Of a stretch of DNA of 64,000 nt, positions 36,434 through 46,575 are shown piece after piece. The translations under genes were made by a program, and so were the position numbers. Below the pieces are notes generated by a model. That model was not told the DNA's origin. It made no database searches and saw nothing but the letters and a program-made list of their open reading frames with translations. Source of the DNA: Dokdonella_A sp963758365 (GTDB lineage: Bacteria; Pseudomonadota; Gammaproteobacteria; Xanthomonadales; Rhodanobacteraceae); assembly GCA_963758365.1 (NCBI GenBank), contig CAVWVB010000001.1, positions 2,604,001 through 2,668,000 of the forward strand, in the 5' to 3' direction. Position 1 is the stretch's first letter, and every line of letters begins with the position of its first letter.

Positions 36434-38980
36434 ATGAATTCATTCAAACCACTGCAGTCGCGGGGCCTGCGCGGTCTCGGCGCCGGGGAAGCTGCCCGGC
36501 GGCTTGCCGAATACGGGCCGAATATTCTGCCGGGAACCAAGCCCAAAACACTGGCAGCTATTGTCGTCGGCGTGCTCATCGAGCCGATGTTCTTGATGCT
36601 GCTGGTTGCCGGCGGCTTGTATCTCGCCCTCGGCGATCGTGCCGAAGCGGCATTCCTGCTTTTGTTCGTGTTTGTGGTCATCGGCATCACCCTGACTCAG
36701 GAGCGCAAGACCCAGCGCGCCCTGGAATCGTTGCGCGATTTGTCGGCACCGCGTGCCCTGGTCGTGCGCGACGGACAGGAACTGCGCGTTTGCGGGCGTG
36801 ACGTCGTCGTCGGCGACCTGCTGGTGTTGCACGAGGGCGACCGGGTTGCAGCTGATGCGATTCTTCTGGACGGTCAGATCGACGCGAATGAGTCGCTGTT
36901 GACCGGTGAGGCGGTGCCAGTGACCAAGCTGCCGGGATTGGAAAAGGGGTCGCTATTTGCCAGCACGGTGGTGACCAGGGGACTCGGCATTGCCGAGGTC
37001 AATGCCACCGGCAGCGCCACGGCGGTGGGCCGCATCGGTGCCGCGCTCGCTGCGACCAGCGCGCCGGTATCCGGCTTACAACGTACGTCGCGCCGCTTGA
37101 TCCGCAACCTGTCCATCGGCGGCCTGTCCATTGCCATTGGTTACGTATTGCTCAACTGGTTATGGGACGGGCATGGCCTGCTCGAAAGTGTGCTCGCCGG
37201 CATTGCCCTGAGCATGGCGATTCTGCCGGAAGAGATTCCGGTCATCCTCACGGTATTCCTCGCCATGGGTGCCTGGCGTATCTCCCGGCACAAGGTGCTG
37301 ACCCGACGCGTCCCGGCGCTCGAAGCACTTGGCGCGATTTCGGTGCTCGCTGTCGACAAGACCGGGACCCTCACCGAAAACCGCATGCGGGTAGCGGAAT
37401 TATCCGTGTCTTTTGATGTGTTTTACGCCGAGGGTGCTATTGACCTGCCCGAGACATTTCACGAGCTGGTCGAATTCGCGATGCTGGCGACACCTCCCGA
37501 TCCGTTCGATCCGATGGAGAAGGCAATCGATGGATTCGGCATGCATTGGCTCATCGATACCGAACATGTGCATGCGGAGTGGTCGTCGGAATTCGAGTAC
37601 GGCTTGTCGCCCGACATCCTCGCGGTGACTCGCGTGTTTCGAGGCGATGCGCCTGCACAGCATCTGCTGGCCACCAAGGGTGCGCCCGAAGCGGTAATCG
37701 ACCTGTGCCACCTGAACGCCGTTACCAGGCGAGCGCTCCTGCGCAAAGTGGAAGCGATGGCCGAGCGGGGGTTGCGTGTGCTTGCCGTGGCCCGTGGCCG
37801 CTGGCAAGGCAGCACCCCGCCGCGCAGCCAGCACGACTTCGATTTCCAGTTCCTTGGCTTGATTGGTTTTATCGATCCTCCGCGCTCCGACGCAGCGGCG
37901 GCCATTGCCGAGTGTCGTTCCGCCGGTGTGCGCATCATCATGCTGACGGGCGACCATCCACTCACCGCTCGTGCAATCGCACGCCAGGTGGGCTTGAGCG
38001 AGCGACCAGACATCCTTACCGGCGCGCATATTGCGACTCTCGATGACACTCGATTGCGCGAACGATTGCGGGGCGTCGACGTGTGTGCGCGCTTGCAACC
38101 GGCGCAGAAGCTGCGTCTGGTTCAATTGCTGCGCGCGGATGGCAATGTAGTGGCCATGACCGGCGATGGCGTCAACGACGCTCCGGCGCTCAAGGCGGCG
38201 GATGTCGGTATCGCAATGGGTGAACGCGGTACCGACGTCGCGCGCGAAGCGGCTGCCTTGGTTTTGCTCGACGACAGCTTCGCCAGTATCGTCACGGCGA
38301 TCCGTCAGGGACGGCGCATTTACGACAACATCACCAAGGCGACTCGGTTCGTGTTTGCTGTGCACATGCCGATCATCGCCCTCGCATTTGTACCGACCTT
38401 GTTGCATTGGCCCGTGCTGTTGACGCCCGTGCACATTGTTCTGCTGGAGCTGTTGATCGATCCGGCGTGCTCGATCGCATTCGAGGCCGAACCGGAGGCC
38501 ACTGACATCATGACGCGACCGCCGCGCAAATCGAATGAATCGCCGTTTGCGCGTAGCAATCTGCAGTTCGCCGTAATTCAGGGCTTGGGTTTCGCGTGCG
38601 TCCTGTTGGCCGGATATGGGCTGCTGCTGGTTCACGACGTGGCCATCGTGCAAAGCCGTACGGCCGTATTCATGGCACTGGTGATCGGCTTGTTCCTGTT
38701 GATCGTGGCCGATCGCGATTTGTCGCGCTCGCTGCTTGCGCGCCGTCGGGCAAAAAACCCATGGTTGTTGCGCATGTTCGGCGGCGTGGCCGCGATGTTG
38801 CTGCTGGTGATTTGCGTGCCGTATGTCAGGGAGGTGATGCAGCTTGCATTGCCGTCGCTTGTCACTCTCGTCGTCGCCACGCTGATGCTTGCCGTCAGCA
38901 TCCTGTGGTTGGAGGGTCTGCGGCGCACGACGCTGTATGCTGCGAGAACGCTTTGCCAGCCACTCGTGAGGGAAGAATGA
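36434..38980 (+). CDS. P-type cation-transporting ATPase
   Basis: 848 residues with the full P-type signature: actuator loop SLLTGEAVPV, phosphorylation site VDKTGTLTEN, hinge TGDGVNDAPALKAAD, and about ten helices. The membrane segment reads PEEIPVILT where Ca2+ ATPases have PEGLP, a sub-group of proteobacterial ATPases of unknown ion specificity. Ca2+, Mg2+ or another divalent ion are all possible. Lower GC than the flanking act-cox region. The stop overlaps the metallohydrolase start (ATGA, 38977-38980), so both are coupled. A degenerate FNR-type box lies immediately upstream. Confidence 0.88.
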   Translation: MNSFKPLQSRGLRGLGAGEAARRLAEYGPNILPGTKPKTLAAIVVGVLIEPMFLMLLVAGGLYLALGDRAEAAFLLLFVFVVIGITLTQERKTQRALESLRDLSAPRALVVRDGQELRVCGRDVVVGDLLVLHEGDRVAADAILLDGQIDANESLLTGEAVPVTKLPGLEKGSLFASTVVTRGLGIAEVNATGSATAVGRIGAALAATSAPVSGLQRTSRRLIRNLSIGGLSIAIGYVLLNWLWDGHGLLESVLAGIALSMAILPEEIPVILTVFLAMGAWRISRHKVLTRRVPALEALGAISVLAVDKTGTLTENRMRVAELSVSFDVFYAEGAIDLPETFHELVEFAMLATPPDPFDPMEKAIDGFGMHWLIDTEHVHAEWSSEFEYGLSPDILAVTRVFRGDAPAQHLLATKGAPEAVIDLCHLNAVTRRALLRKVEAMAERGLRVLAVARGRWQGSTPPRSQHDFDFQFLGLIGFIDPPRSDAAAAIAECRSAGVRIIMLTGDHPLTARAIARQVGLSERPDILTGAHIATLDDTRLRERLRGVDVCARLQPAQKLRLVQLLRADGNVVAMTGDGVNDAPALKAADVGIAMGERGTDVAREAAALVLLDDSFASIVTAIRQGRRIYDNITKATRFVFAVHMPIIALAFVPTLLHWPVLLTPVHIVLLELLIDPACSIAFEAEPEATDIMTRPPRKSNESPFARSNLQFAVIQGLGFACVLLAGYGLLLVHDVAIVQSRTAVFMALVIGLFLLIVADRDLSRSLLARRRAKNPWLLRMFGGVAAMLLLVICVPYVREVMQLALPSLVTLVVATLMLAVSILWLEGLRRTTLYAARTLCQPLVREE

Positions 38981-40368
38981 TCCTCTACACTTGCCACGGC
39001 GCCGCCAAGCAAGTGACCGGCTCCTGCCACCTGATCACCTGCAATAACACGCGCGTACTGATCGACTGCGGACTGTTTCAGGGCGGTCGCGAAACCGAAA
39101 AGGCCAACGCTGAGCCGTTCGAGTTCGATGCCGCGAGCATCGACGCAATGCTGCTCACTCACGCTCACCTTGATCACTGCGGCAGGATTCCATTGCTCGT
39201 GCGCCGTGGATTTCGCGGTCGCATCTTCACGACGGCCGCCACGCGCGAGTTGGCTCGGGTCGTGTTGCTCGATTCGGCTGGCCTGCAGGAAGAGGATGCA
39301 CGTCGGGCACAACGCAGCAATCGGCGTGGCGAGGCGGTCGAGCCGCCCTTGTACACGCTCGACGACGCGCTGCATGCGATGGATTTCTTCGCTGCCGATG
39401 TCGGCTACGGTGAAACCGTGCAGGTCGCCAAAGGCGTTAGCGCACGATTTCTGGATGCCGGACACATCCTTGGGTCGGCTTCGATCCTGCTTGATCTCGA
39501 TGATGGCAAGCAGCCGCGCACGATGCTGTTCTCCGGCGATCTCGGCAACCCGGGCCGACCGATCGTGCGCGATCCGACCTCGGCACCGAACGCTGATTAT
39601 GTGGTGATGGAAAGCACCTACGGCGATCGTTCGCATCGTTCGGTACCGGACTCCATCGACGAGTTGTACCGGGCGATTCACGAGACCGTCGTGCGTCGCG
39701 GAAATGTCGTGGTTCCGACCTTCGCACTTGAACGCGCCCAGGAGATTCTCTACTACCTGCATCGCGGCATGCGCAATGGTGCGATTCCAGAAAATGTTCA
39801 GATATTTCTCGACTCACCGATGGCAATTTCGGCCACCGAAATATTCCGCCGACATCCGGAGTGCTTCGATCAGCCTTTTATTGATGAATTGCAGCACGGT
39901 GACCCATTCGCCATGCCGGGCCTGCATTTCACTCGCGAGACCGCGGAGTCGATGGCGATCAACAACATCGATAGCGGGGCGATCATCCTTGCCGGATCCG
40001 GCATGTGCAACGGCGGTCGCGTTCGTCATCACCTCAAGCACAACTTGTGGCGCGAACGCAGCAGTGTAGTGTTCGTTGGCTACGCGGCCGAAGGCACGCT
40101 GGCACGACGCATCGTCGATGGCGCACCCGCCGTGCGCATCTTCCAGGAAGAAATCCTGGTGCGCGCGCGGGTGTGGACGATCAATGGATTCTCGGCACAC
40201 GCCGACCAACCCGCGCTGCTCGCGTGGCTGGGCAATGCGCCACGCCACAAGGTTTTTCTTGTTCATGGCGAATACGATCGCGGCATGCAAGCCATGCAGG
40301 AGGTATTGTGCGAGCGCGGTTTTGACTGTCAGTTGCCTGGGATGAACGAGTCGATCAAGATCGATTGA
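38977..40368 (+). CDS. MBL-fold beta-CASP RNA-metallohydrolase-like protein
   Basis: 463 residues. Metallo-beta-lactamase domain with THAHLDHCGRIP (HxHxDH zinc motif) near 63-75, GHILGSAS and SGDLGN metal ligands, beta-CASP insertion with FALERAQEIL and FLDSPMA, and FSAHADQ near the C-terminus. Members of this family process RNA 3' ends, but the substrate of the bacterial YSH1-like copies is not settled. It is translationally coupled to the P-type ATPase. Such ATPase-metallohydrolase pairs recur in low-oxygen islands, from my general knowledge. Confidence 0.88.
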   Translation: MILYTCHGAAKQVTGSCHLITCNNTRVLIDCGLFQGGRETEKANAEPFEFDAASIDAMLLTHAHLDHCGRIPLLVRRGFRGRIFTTAATRELARVVLLDSAGLQEEDARRAQRSNRRGEAVEPPLYTLDDALHAMDFFAADVGYGETVQVAKGVSARFLDAGHILGSASILLDLDDGKQPRTMLFSGDLGNPGRPIVRDPTSAPNADYVVMESTYGDRSHRSVPDSIDELYRAIHETVVRRGNVVVPTFALERAQEILYYLHRGMRNGAIPENVQIFLDSPMAISATEIFRRHPECFDQPFIDELQHGDPFAMPGLHFTRETAESMAINNIDSGAIILAGSGMCNGGRVRHHLKHNLWRERSSVVFVGYAAEGTLARRIVDGAPAVRIFQEEILVRARVWTINGFSAHADQPALLAWLGNAPRHKVFLVHGEYDRGMQAMQEVLCERGFDCQLPGMNESIKID

Positions 40369-40373
40369 TCTTG
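40356..40373. terminator. Possible bidirectional terminator between convergent genes
   Basis: CAAGATC-GATT-GATCTTG, a seven-pair hairpin overlapping the metallohydrolase stop, with the OsmC-family gene ending 17 bases further on the other strand. No strong T run. Confidence 0.4.
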
Positions 40374-40390
40374 TGACACGCGATGGGTTA

Positions 40391-40870
40391 TCAGGTCGAG
40401 GCGAGCTTCGCTGCGCTGTCGTGCACAATCCTGCCACTCGCATCGCGCACGCGGACGTCCACGGCGACGCCATTGCGCACACTTTCCGTGACGACACAGA
40501 AATTCTCGAACTGCTGCAGCAGACGATCAAGTTGCGCGTAGTCGGAAGCCGTTCCTGGTAGTTCGATGGCAACGCTGATGTGGGCGACGCGCAGACGGTC
40601 CTTCTCGTTGCGATCCAGCCGCGCCGTCGCGTGCGCTACGATCGTGTCCGGTGTGTTCTTGTATTTGCGTAGCGAGAACAGCAGGCTCGCGGATAGGCAA
40701 TTGGCGACAGCCGCGACCAGCAGGCGCGACGGATTGGGTCCGCTATCGCCACCGAGCGGCGCGGGTTCGTCGGTGTGCAGTTCAGGTATCGCTGTTTCGT
40801 CGAACGCGATGCGAAAAACATAGTCCGACTCTTGGGTCAGGGTCAGGCTGAATTCCTGGATCTCGCCCAT
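40391..40870 (-). CDS. OsmC-family protein
   Basis: 159 residues. OsmC fold with the two conserved redox Cys in AVANCLSASL (near 58) and FENFCVVTES (near 124), the pattern of thiol-dependent peroxidases, which reduce organic hydroperoxides or persulfides. The ATG at 40870 is preferred: the sequence AAGGAAAGTGAAC gives a good ribosome binding site. Last gene of the sqr operon, two bases after the RND permease stop. A thiol peroxidase fits sulfide/persulfide detoxification. Confidence 0.85.
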   Translation of the reverse strand: MGEIQEFSLTLTQESDYVFRIAFDETAIPELHTDEPAPLGGDSGPNPSRLLVAAVANCLSASLLFSLRKYKNTPDTIVAHATARLDRNEKDRLRVAHISVAIELPGTASDYAQLDRLLQQFENFCVVTESVRNGVAVDVRVRDASGRIVHDSAAKLAST

Positions 40871-40872
40871 GT

Positions 40873-43800
40873 TCACTTTCCTTCAAGGGTCAGTGCTGCC
40901 GATTGGCCGCGTTCGGGACGCACGCGGCCTTTCCGATCGAGCCAGGTGAAGTACAGCAGCGGAATGATCAGCAACGTCAGCAGGGTCGACACCAGGATTC
41001 CGAAAATCAGCGACACCGCGAGCCCCTGGAAAATCGGATCGTCGATGATGAAGAAGCCGCCTATCATCGCGGCAACGCCGGTCAGCACGATCGGTTTGGA
41101 CCGGACTGCCGCAGCGTCGATCACTGCGTCGCGCAGCGGCCGGCCCGCAGCCAGTGCGTGGTTGATAAAATCGATCAGGAGTATTGAATTGCGCACGATG
41201 ATGCCGGCGAGCGCGATCATGCCGATCATTGAGGTTGCCGTGTATTGCGCACCGACGAGTGCGTGGCCTGGCATCACGCCAATGACGGTAAGTGGGATCG
41301 GCGCCATTATGATCAGCGGCACGACGTAACTCTTGAACTGGCCGACGACCAGCAGGTAGATCAGCACCAGACCCACCGCATAAGCCATTCCCATGTCGCG
41401 GAACGTTTCGTAGGTGATCTGCCATTCTCCATCCCACTTCACGGCGGCGCGCGTTGTGTCGGCGGGTTGTGCGACGAAATGCTGTTGCAGCAGCTGGCCG
41501 TCGATCTTGTCGCGCCCGAGTTCACCGACCAGCGAAAACATGCCATACAACGGACTGTCGGTACTGCCTGCGTCGTCGCCGGTGACCGTTGCGTAGGGCA
41601 GCAGGTCCTTGTGATAGATCGCCTTTTCCCAATCGGCGGGCTGGACGACGACCACTTCCGATAGCGGAACATGTGTCCCGTCGAGGGCATGCGCGCGCAG
41701 CGCAAGCAGTTGCGCCAGCGATGCCTGGTCACCGGCCGGCAGACGAAGACGTACCGGCACCGCATACCTGGCATGGCCGTCCATCAAATACGTGGCGTCT
41801 TCACCGGACAGCGCTGCACGCAATGTCTGTGCAATCGTCGCCTGATCGAGACCAAGACGTGCCGCGCGTTCCCGATCGACCACCATGATCTCGCGTGGCG
41901 CGTCCGCTTCCAAGCTGGAATCGACATCGACGATATCCCGGTTCGAGAGAAACTTCCTCTCGAGTCCGAGCGCAACCCTGCGCACCGTGGCGTAGTCGGC
42001 GCCGTAGACTTCGGCAACGATCGGCGCAAGCACCGGAGGTCCTGGCGGCACCTCGACAACTTTCACGGAGGCGCCGTAGCGCGCGCCAATCCTTGCCAGC
42101 GCTGGCCGCACGTCCAGCGCGACGGCATGGCTCTGCCGGCTGCGTTGGTGCCTGTCGACGAGATTGACCTGCAGGTCACCCACCAGCGGCCCGTTGCGCA
42201 GGTAATACTGGCGTACAAGTCCATTGAACGTGATCGGCGCCGGGGTGCCGGCATAACCTTGCCAGTTCTTTACTTCGGGAACCTTGGCCACCACGTCGGC
42301 AAGATCGCCCAGCAATTGATTGGTGCGTTCCAGTGTGCTGCCTTCGGGCATATCGACGACGATCTGGAACTCTGACTTGTTGTCGAATGGCAGCATCTTG
42401 AGAATCACCGCCTTGACCACGACCAGCCCGACTGCGGCGAGCACGAGCAGACCGACCGCGGCGAACAGCAGGCGACGGCGTCGAGGCGCGCGATCGCCGG
42501 CGAGGAACGGCAACATCGCGCGACGAAAAAGGCGATGCAGCCAACCGCGGCTCGGTTCGGTGCTGGTAGCGTTATCGGAGTGCGGCGTGGAAGGATGATG
42601 GCCGAGCAACTTCAGCGCCAGCCAGGGCGTGACCACCAGCGCAACGGCCAGCGAGAGCAGCATCCCCGCGGACGCGTTGATCGGTATCGGCCGCATGTAC
42701 GGCCCCATCAATCCGGACACGAACGCCATGGGCAGCAACGCCGCGATCACCGTGAATGTGGCAAGAATCGTCGGACCGCCGACCTCGCTGACCGCTTCCG
42801 GAATCGCCTGACCAAGGCTGCGGCCGCCGAGTCGCATATGCCGATGGATATTCTCGACGATCACGATGGCATCATCGACAAGGATACCGATCGAAAAGAT
42901 CAGGGCAAACAGGGAAACCCGGTTGATCGTGAAGCCCATCGCCCATGAGGCGAACAGGGTGAGCATCAGTGTGATGATGACGGCGCTGCCAACGACGATG
43001 GCCTCGCGCCAGCCAAGTGCGAACAACACGAGCAATACGACCGACAAGGTTGCAAACATCAGCTTGTGGATCAGCTTGTCGGCCTTGTCGGTAGCGGTCT
43101 GACCATAATCGCGGGTCACCGTCACGTGTATGCCGGCGGGAATCACCACACCCTCAAGCCCGCTCACGCGTGCCGCGATCGTATCGGCAATATCGGCTGC
43201 ATTGGTGCCTGCCTTCTTGGCAATCGCGATAGTCACCGCTGGAGCCGTGCCGGTTGCCGGACCGTCCTTTTCCGCTGGCGCGCCGTACCAGACGTAGTGG
43301 CTTGGCAGATCGGCACCCTGATGAATGCGTGCAACGTCGGAGAGGAAAACCGGCTGGCCATTCTTGAGTCCGATCACCAGATTCGAGACATCGCTCGCGT
43401 CGATCAGAAAACGACCCGCGGTGACCGGAATGTCGCGATTGCCGGACACCCGATTGCCGGCCTTGGTGACGACATTGGCCGACTTCAATGCACTGGCAAG
43501 ATCGGGGATCGACAGGCCATACACAGCCAGCTTCGCGGCGTCCAGGTCGACGACGACCGCACGCTCCGGCGCGCCGACCGTATAGACGTCTCGCGTGCCG
43601 GGAACGCGCTTCAATTCTGTTTCCAGAGAATGCGCGACTTCGGCCAGTTGCGTCGGACCTTGTGCCGGGTCGTCACTCCATAATGTCAGTGCCATCACCG
43701 GCACATCGTCGATGCCCATCGGCCGGATCAACGGCTGGCCGACGCCGAGACCGGAGGGAACAAAGCCCTGATTCTGGAACACCTGGTTATACAGACGCAC

Positions 43801-44139
43801 GATCGCGGTCTGGCGCTGCACGCCGACCTGATATTCGACCGTAATCACAGCGAGGCCGGGACGACTCACCGAATAGACGTGCTTGACGCCTTCGATTTCC
43901 GCCAGCTTCTGTTCGAGCGGAAACGCGACCAGGTTTTCGACATCGCGTACGTCGGCACCTGGAAACGGCACCATCACGTTGGCCATGGTGACGTCGATCT
44001 GAGGCTCTTCCTCGCGCGGCGTGATCAGCGATGCCGTCAGTCCAAGCAGAATCGCCGCAATCGCGAGGATGGGCGTCAGTGGCGAGGCCTGGAACGCGTA
44101 TGCAACTCGACCGGAAAACCCCAGTCGCGGCTTGCTCAT
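40873..44139 (-). CDS. RND efflux permease
   Basis: 1,088 residues, twelve helices and two large periplasmic loops. Helix 4 carries the proton-relay Asp pair in ILVDDAIVIVEN. Helix 10 has VRNSILLIDF, so the AcrB Lys is replaced by Arg. It belongs to the AcrB-like inner-membrane family, but the substrate is unknown. The upstream adaptor overlaps its ATG by four bases. No outer membrane factor gene is nearby, so it would need a shared TolC-type channel. Confidence 0.9.
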   Translation of the reverse strand: MSKPRLGFSGRVAYAFQASPLTPILAIAAILLGLTASLITPREEEPQIDVTMANVMVPFPGADVRDVENLVAFPLEQKLAEIEGVKHVYSVSRPGLAVITVEYQVGVQRQTAIVRLYNQVFQNQGFVPSGLGVGQPLIRPMGIDDVPVMALTLWSDDPAQGPTQLAEVAHSLETELKRVPGTRDVYTVGAPERAVVVDLDAAKLAVYGLSIPDLASALKSANVVTKAGNRVSGNRDIPVTAGRFLIDASDVSNLVIGLKNGQPVFLSDVARIHQGADLPSHYVWYGAPAEKDGPATGTAPAVTIAIAKKAGTNAADIADTIAARVSGLEGVVIPAGIHVTVTRDYGQTATDKADKLIHKLMFATLSVVLLVLFALGWREAIVVGSAVIITLMLTLFASWAMGFTINRVSLFALIFSIGILVDDAIVIVENIHRHMRLGGRSLGQAIPEAVSEVGGPTILATFTVIAALLPMAFVSGLMGPYMRPIPINASAGMLLSLAVALVVTPWLALKLLGHHPSTPHSDNATSTEPSRGWLHRLFRRAMLPFLAGDRAPRRRRLLFAAVGLLVLAAVGLVVVKAVILKMLPFDNKSEFQIVVDMPEGSTLERTNQLLGDLADVVAKVPEVKNWQGYAGTPAPITFNGLVRQYYLRNGPLVGDLQVNLVDRHQRSRQSHAVALDVRPALARIGARYGASVKVVEVPPGPPVLAPIVAEVYGADYATVRRVALGLERKFLSNRDIVDVDSSLEADAPREIMVVDRERAARLGLDQATIAQTLRAALSGEDATYLMDGHARYAVPVRLRLPAGDQASLAQLLALRAHALDGTHVPLSEVVVVQPADWEKAIYHKDLLPYATVTGDDAGSTDSPLYGMFSLVGELGRDKIDGQLLQQHFVAQPADTTRAAVKWDGEWQITYETFRDMGMAYAVGLVLIYLLVVGQFKSYVVPLIIMAPIPLTVIGVMPGHALVGAQYTATSMIGMIALAGIIVRNSILLIDFINHALAAGRPLRDAVIDAAAVRSKPIVLTGVAAMIGGFFIIDDPIFQGLAVSLIFGILVSTLLTLLIIPLLYFTWLDRKGRVRPERGQSAALTLEGK

Positions 44140-45221
44140 GTCTTGACACCGGTGCGCCGCTCGCTCAGCCAGCGTGCGGCGGCTGCCGGGTCGCTGACGA
44201 CTTTTTCGCCATCACCGAGCCCGGCCAGAATCTCGACGCGATCGCCCTGGCGGTCGCCGGTACGTACCTGGCGCAAGCTGACGCCATGATCGCCAAGGAC
44301 ATACACGCCGAGCATTTCGCCCCGCCGTACCAGGCTCGATTCCGCGACCAGCAAGCGACTAGCCTCGCCGATCGCAAAGGCGACCTTCACGGTCATGCCC
44401 GGAAACAGCTGGGTGTCTTTGCCATCTAATTCCAGCCGGACGATGAATGTGTGTGTTTGTGGATCGGCATACGGAAACACCGTGACTTTGGTGGCCGACA
44501 CTCGTCGACCGCCGTCGCCATCGAGCAGCACCTCTGCACTGGAGAATTTCCGAATCGCCGCAATCGCCGATTGCGGCACCTGCGCAGTGACGCGCAGGTC
44601 ATCGAGCGACGCCATCGCGATAAGTGGTTGTGGTGCCGGCGGCCCTGCCTGCACCGACTCGCCTACATGCACGTAACGATGCGTGATGACGCCGGCATAC
44701 GGTGCGCGCACCACGGTGTAGTCGAGTTGCTGGCCGATCTGACGAGACTGGGCCTCGGCCGAACGCAGCGCTGCGAGGGCCGCGTCGCGCGCCGCCAGAG
44801 CCTGGTCGAGGGCCGCCCTGGCCACCAGGCCACGAGCGTAGATCGCCGCGTTGCGCTCGTAGGATGCTTCCGCGTCGGTGTATGTGGCGCGTGTCGCTGC
44901 AATCTGCGCTTGGGCGGCCGCGCGTGCCGACTTCTGCTCCACATCGGTGAAACGCACGATCGCCGCGCCTTGCGCCACGCTGTCGTTGACGTCGTAGGGC
45001 AACTCAAGCACGCGCGCCGTGGTCTGCGCCGACAGCGTGACCTCATGAACGGCCTCGACGACGCCATCCCAGACCTGTTCACGTCGCGCCATCTCGGCAT
45101 GCACGACCTGTGCGGCGAGGTCTGGTGGGGCAGTCGCGGTCGCAGCAGGCGGCGACTTGGTGCTGCACGCAGCCAGCAGGCCGATTACGGCAATGCATGC
45201 AAGCAGGCGACCGATACACAC
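44136..45221 (-). CDS. RND periplasmic adaptor lipoprotein
   Basis: 361 residues from a GTG at 45221 that sits beside the DUF302 stop. Short signal with lipobox LAAC, then a membrane-fusion protein layout: coiled-coil hairpin (about 90-160, rich in Ala/Gln/Glu such as AEAQSRQIGQQL), lipoyl-like and beta-barrel domains (VRAPYAGVITHRYVHVGESV). Works with the RND permease just after it. The ATGA overlap joins them. Confidence 0.88.
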   Translation of the reverse strand: MCIGRLLACIAVIGLLAACSTKSPPAATATAPPDLAAQVVHAEMARREQVWDGVVEAVHEVTLSAQTTARVLELPYDVNDSVAQGAAIVRFTDVEQKSARAAAQAQIAATRATYTDAEASYERNAAIYARGLVARAALDQALAARDAALAALRSAEAQSRQIGQQLDYTVVRAPYAGVITHRYVHVGESVQAGPPAPQPLIAMASLDDLRVTAQVPQSAIAAIRKFSSAEVLLDGDGGRRVSATKVTVFPYADPQTHTFIVRLELDGKDTQLFPGMTVKVAFAIGEASRLLVAESSLVRRGEMLGVYVLGDHGVSLRQVRTGDRQGDRVEILAGLGDGEKVVSDPAAAARWLSERRTGVKT

Positions 45222-45223
45222 GA

Positions 45224-45607
45224 TCAGGCAGCCTCGTCGATCATGTGCATCGTCTTGCTTTGGACTTCGTGCGCGATCGCCGCCAAAGCCGGCTGCTGCG
45301 ACAGCATGCCGAGCAGCGCGACCGGCTTGATCATGCCGATGCGGGTCCCGCCATTCTCGGTGTACACCGAAATGCGGCAAGGCAGGGCCATGTTCATGCG
45401 CATGTCCGCCATCAGCACGTTGGCAGCCTGCTGCGGTTCGCACACCTCGAACACCTTGCACTGCTCGGCAAACGCAATGCCTTTGCTGCGCAAGGTTGCG
45501 CCCAGATCGTGGACATGCAGGACACCGAACTTGTGTTTTCGGACCGCGTCGTCCAACGCCGCTGCGGCGACGTCAAACGATTTTTCCGTATCAACGATGT
45601 AGTACAT
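45224..45607 (-). CDS. DUF302-family protein
   Basis: 127 residues, no signal peptide. Alpha/beta fold with two Cys (AFAEQCKVFEVCEPQQAAN) near 50-58. DUF302 proteins are found beside sulfide or heavy-metal genes but have no known reaction. Here it is the fourth gene of the sulfide:quinone reductase operon. Confidence 0.82.
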   Translation of the reverse strand: MYYIVDTEKSFDVAAAALDDAVRKHKFGVLHVHDLGATLRSKGIAFAEQCKVFEVCEPQQAANVLMADMRMNMALPCRISVYTENGGTRIGMIKPVALLGMLSQQPALAAIAHEVQSKTMHMIDEAA

Positions 45608-45663
45608 GTCTTACCTCAATGCCTGGATGTTTCGAGCCTCAACGATGCCGGGCGAAGAGTTGG

Positions 45664-45870
45664 TCAGAGTGGAAATGCGCTGCCCTGCTTGACGCCCAAC
45701 GTGCGCAGGATTCTCGCCAGCGGGCAGAATCCGGTGAAGGCAGACTGCAGGAGATTCGCACCGACGAAGAGCGTCAGCAGCAGCCACCATGACGAAGCGA
45801 AATAGGCCAATGTCACGCTGAGCACGATGACCGTGCCAGCGAATGCGAGGACGACGCGATCAATGTTCAC
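45664..45870 (-). CDS. DUF2892-family small membrane protein
   Basis: 68 residues with two helices (about 6-28 and 31-48) and NLLQSAFTGFCPLARIL with one Cys. DUF2892 domains occur in rhodanese-linked YgaP-like membrane proteins, giving a loose tie to sulfur chemistry. The next gene starts 56 bases further along the operon. Confidence 0.85.
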   Translation of the reverse strand: MNIDRVVLAFAGTVIVLSVTLAYFASSWWLLLTLFVGANLLQSAFTGFCPLARILRTLGVKQGSAFPL

Positions 45871-45954
45871 AGGATTCTCCTTACTAGATGGATATGGATG
45901 GTTCGACGACGGTTGCCATGACTCAAGGCAGTACAGATACCGTCGGATGGTGGT

Positions 45955-46533
45955 CTACTTCTGCAACGGTAGCGCTAGCCGTGAGGAACGATGCGGCAAC
46001 ATGCGCAGCAAGGTGTTGTCGCGTAGAACATGGTGATGGAAGAGCGCCGCTGCTGCGTGCAAACCAACTAGGTAGTATCCGATCGTGCCGATCGTCGCGT
46101 GGATGTCTTCAAGCCAGTCAGCGAGCGTCTTGTCCGGGCCGATCAGCGCCGGCAAATCGAGGCCGAAGAATGGGATCACCTTGCCCTTGGCGCTGAGCGT
46201 GAGCCAGCCCAGCAGCGGCATCACGATCAGGAATGCGTAGAGCGCCAGATGCATCAACGCGGCCGAACGCTGCTGCCATACGGCCGGCACTGGCTGGATG
46301 CGTGGCGTGGCGCCGGTGAAGAAGCGGATCGCCAGTCGTACGATGATCAGTGCCAACACACTCAGCCCCAGCATGAAGTGCCAGGTCTTCAAACCTTCGC
46401 GCAGGTCGCTGCCTTTCGGATAGAACTCGCGCAGTTCGATGCAGGCGTATACCGCGACCAGCAAGGCCAGCATCAGCCAGTGCATGGCGATCGAAAGCGC
46501 GCCGTAGCGATCGGTTGTGTTTTTCCAGTTCAT
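45955..46533 (-). CDS. Cytochrome b561-family protein
   Basis: 192 residues, four helices with haem-ligand His in SIAMHWLM, TWHFMLGL, ALMHLALY and YLVGLHAAAAL, each at usual helix ends. Bacterial b561 proteins move electrons between quinol and acceptors. Beside a sulfide:quinone reductase it could pass electrons from persulfide oxidation to the quinone pool. No start overlap. Confidence 0.9.
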   Translation of the reverse strand: MNWKNTTDRYGALSIAMHWLMLALLVAVYACIELREFYPKGSDLREGLKTWHFMLGLSVLALIIVRLAIRFFTGATPRIQPVPAVWQQRSAALMHLALYAFLIVMPLLGWLTLSAKGKVIPFFGLDLPALIGPDKTLADWLEDIHATIGTIGYYLVGLHAAAALFHHHVLRDNTLLRMLPHRSSRLALPLQK

Positions 46534-46575
46534 CTCATTCTCGATTTCTCAAAAAGCAGAATCAGGCCAGCGTGT

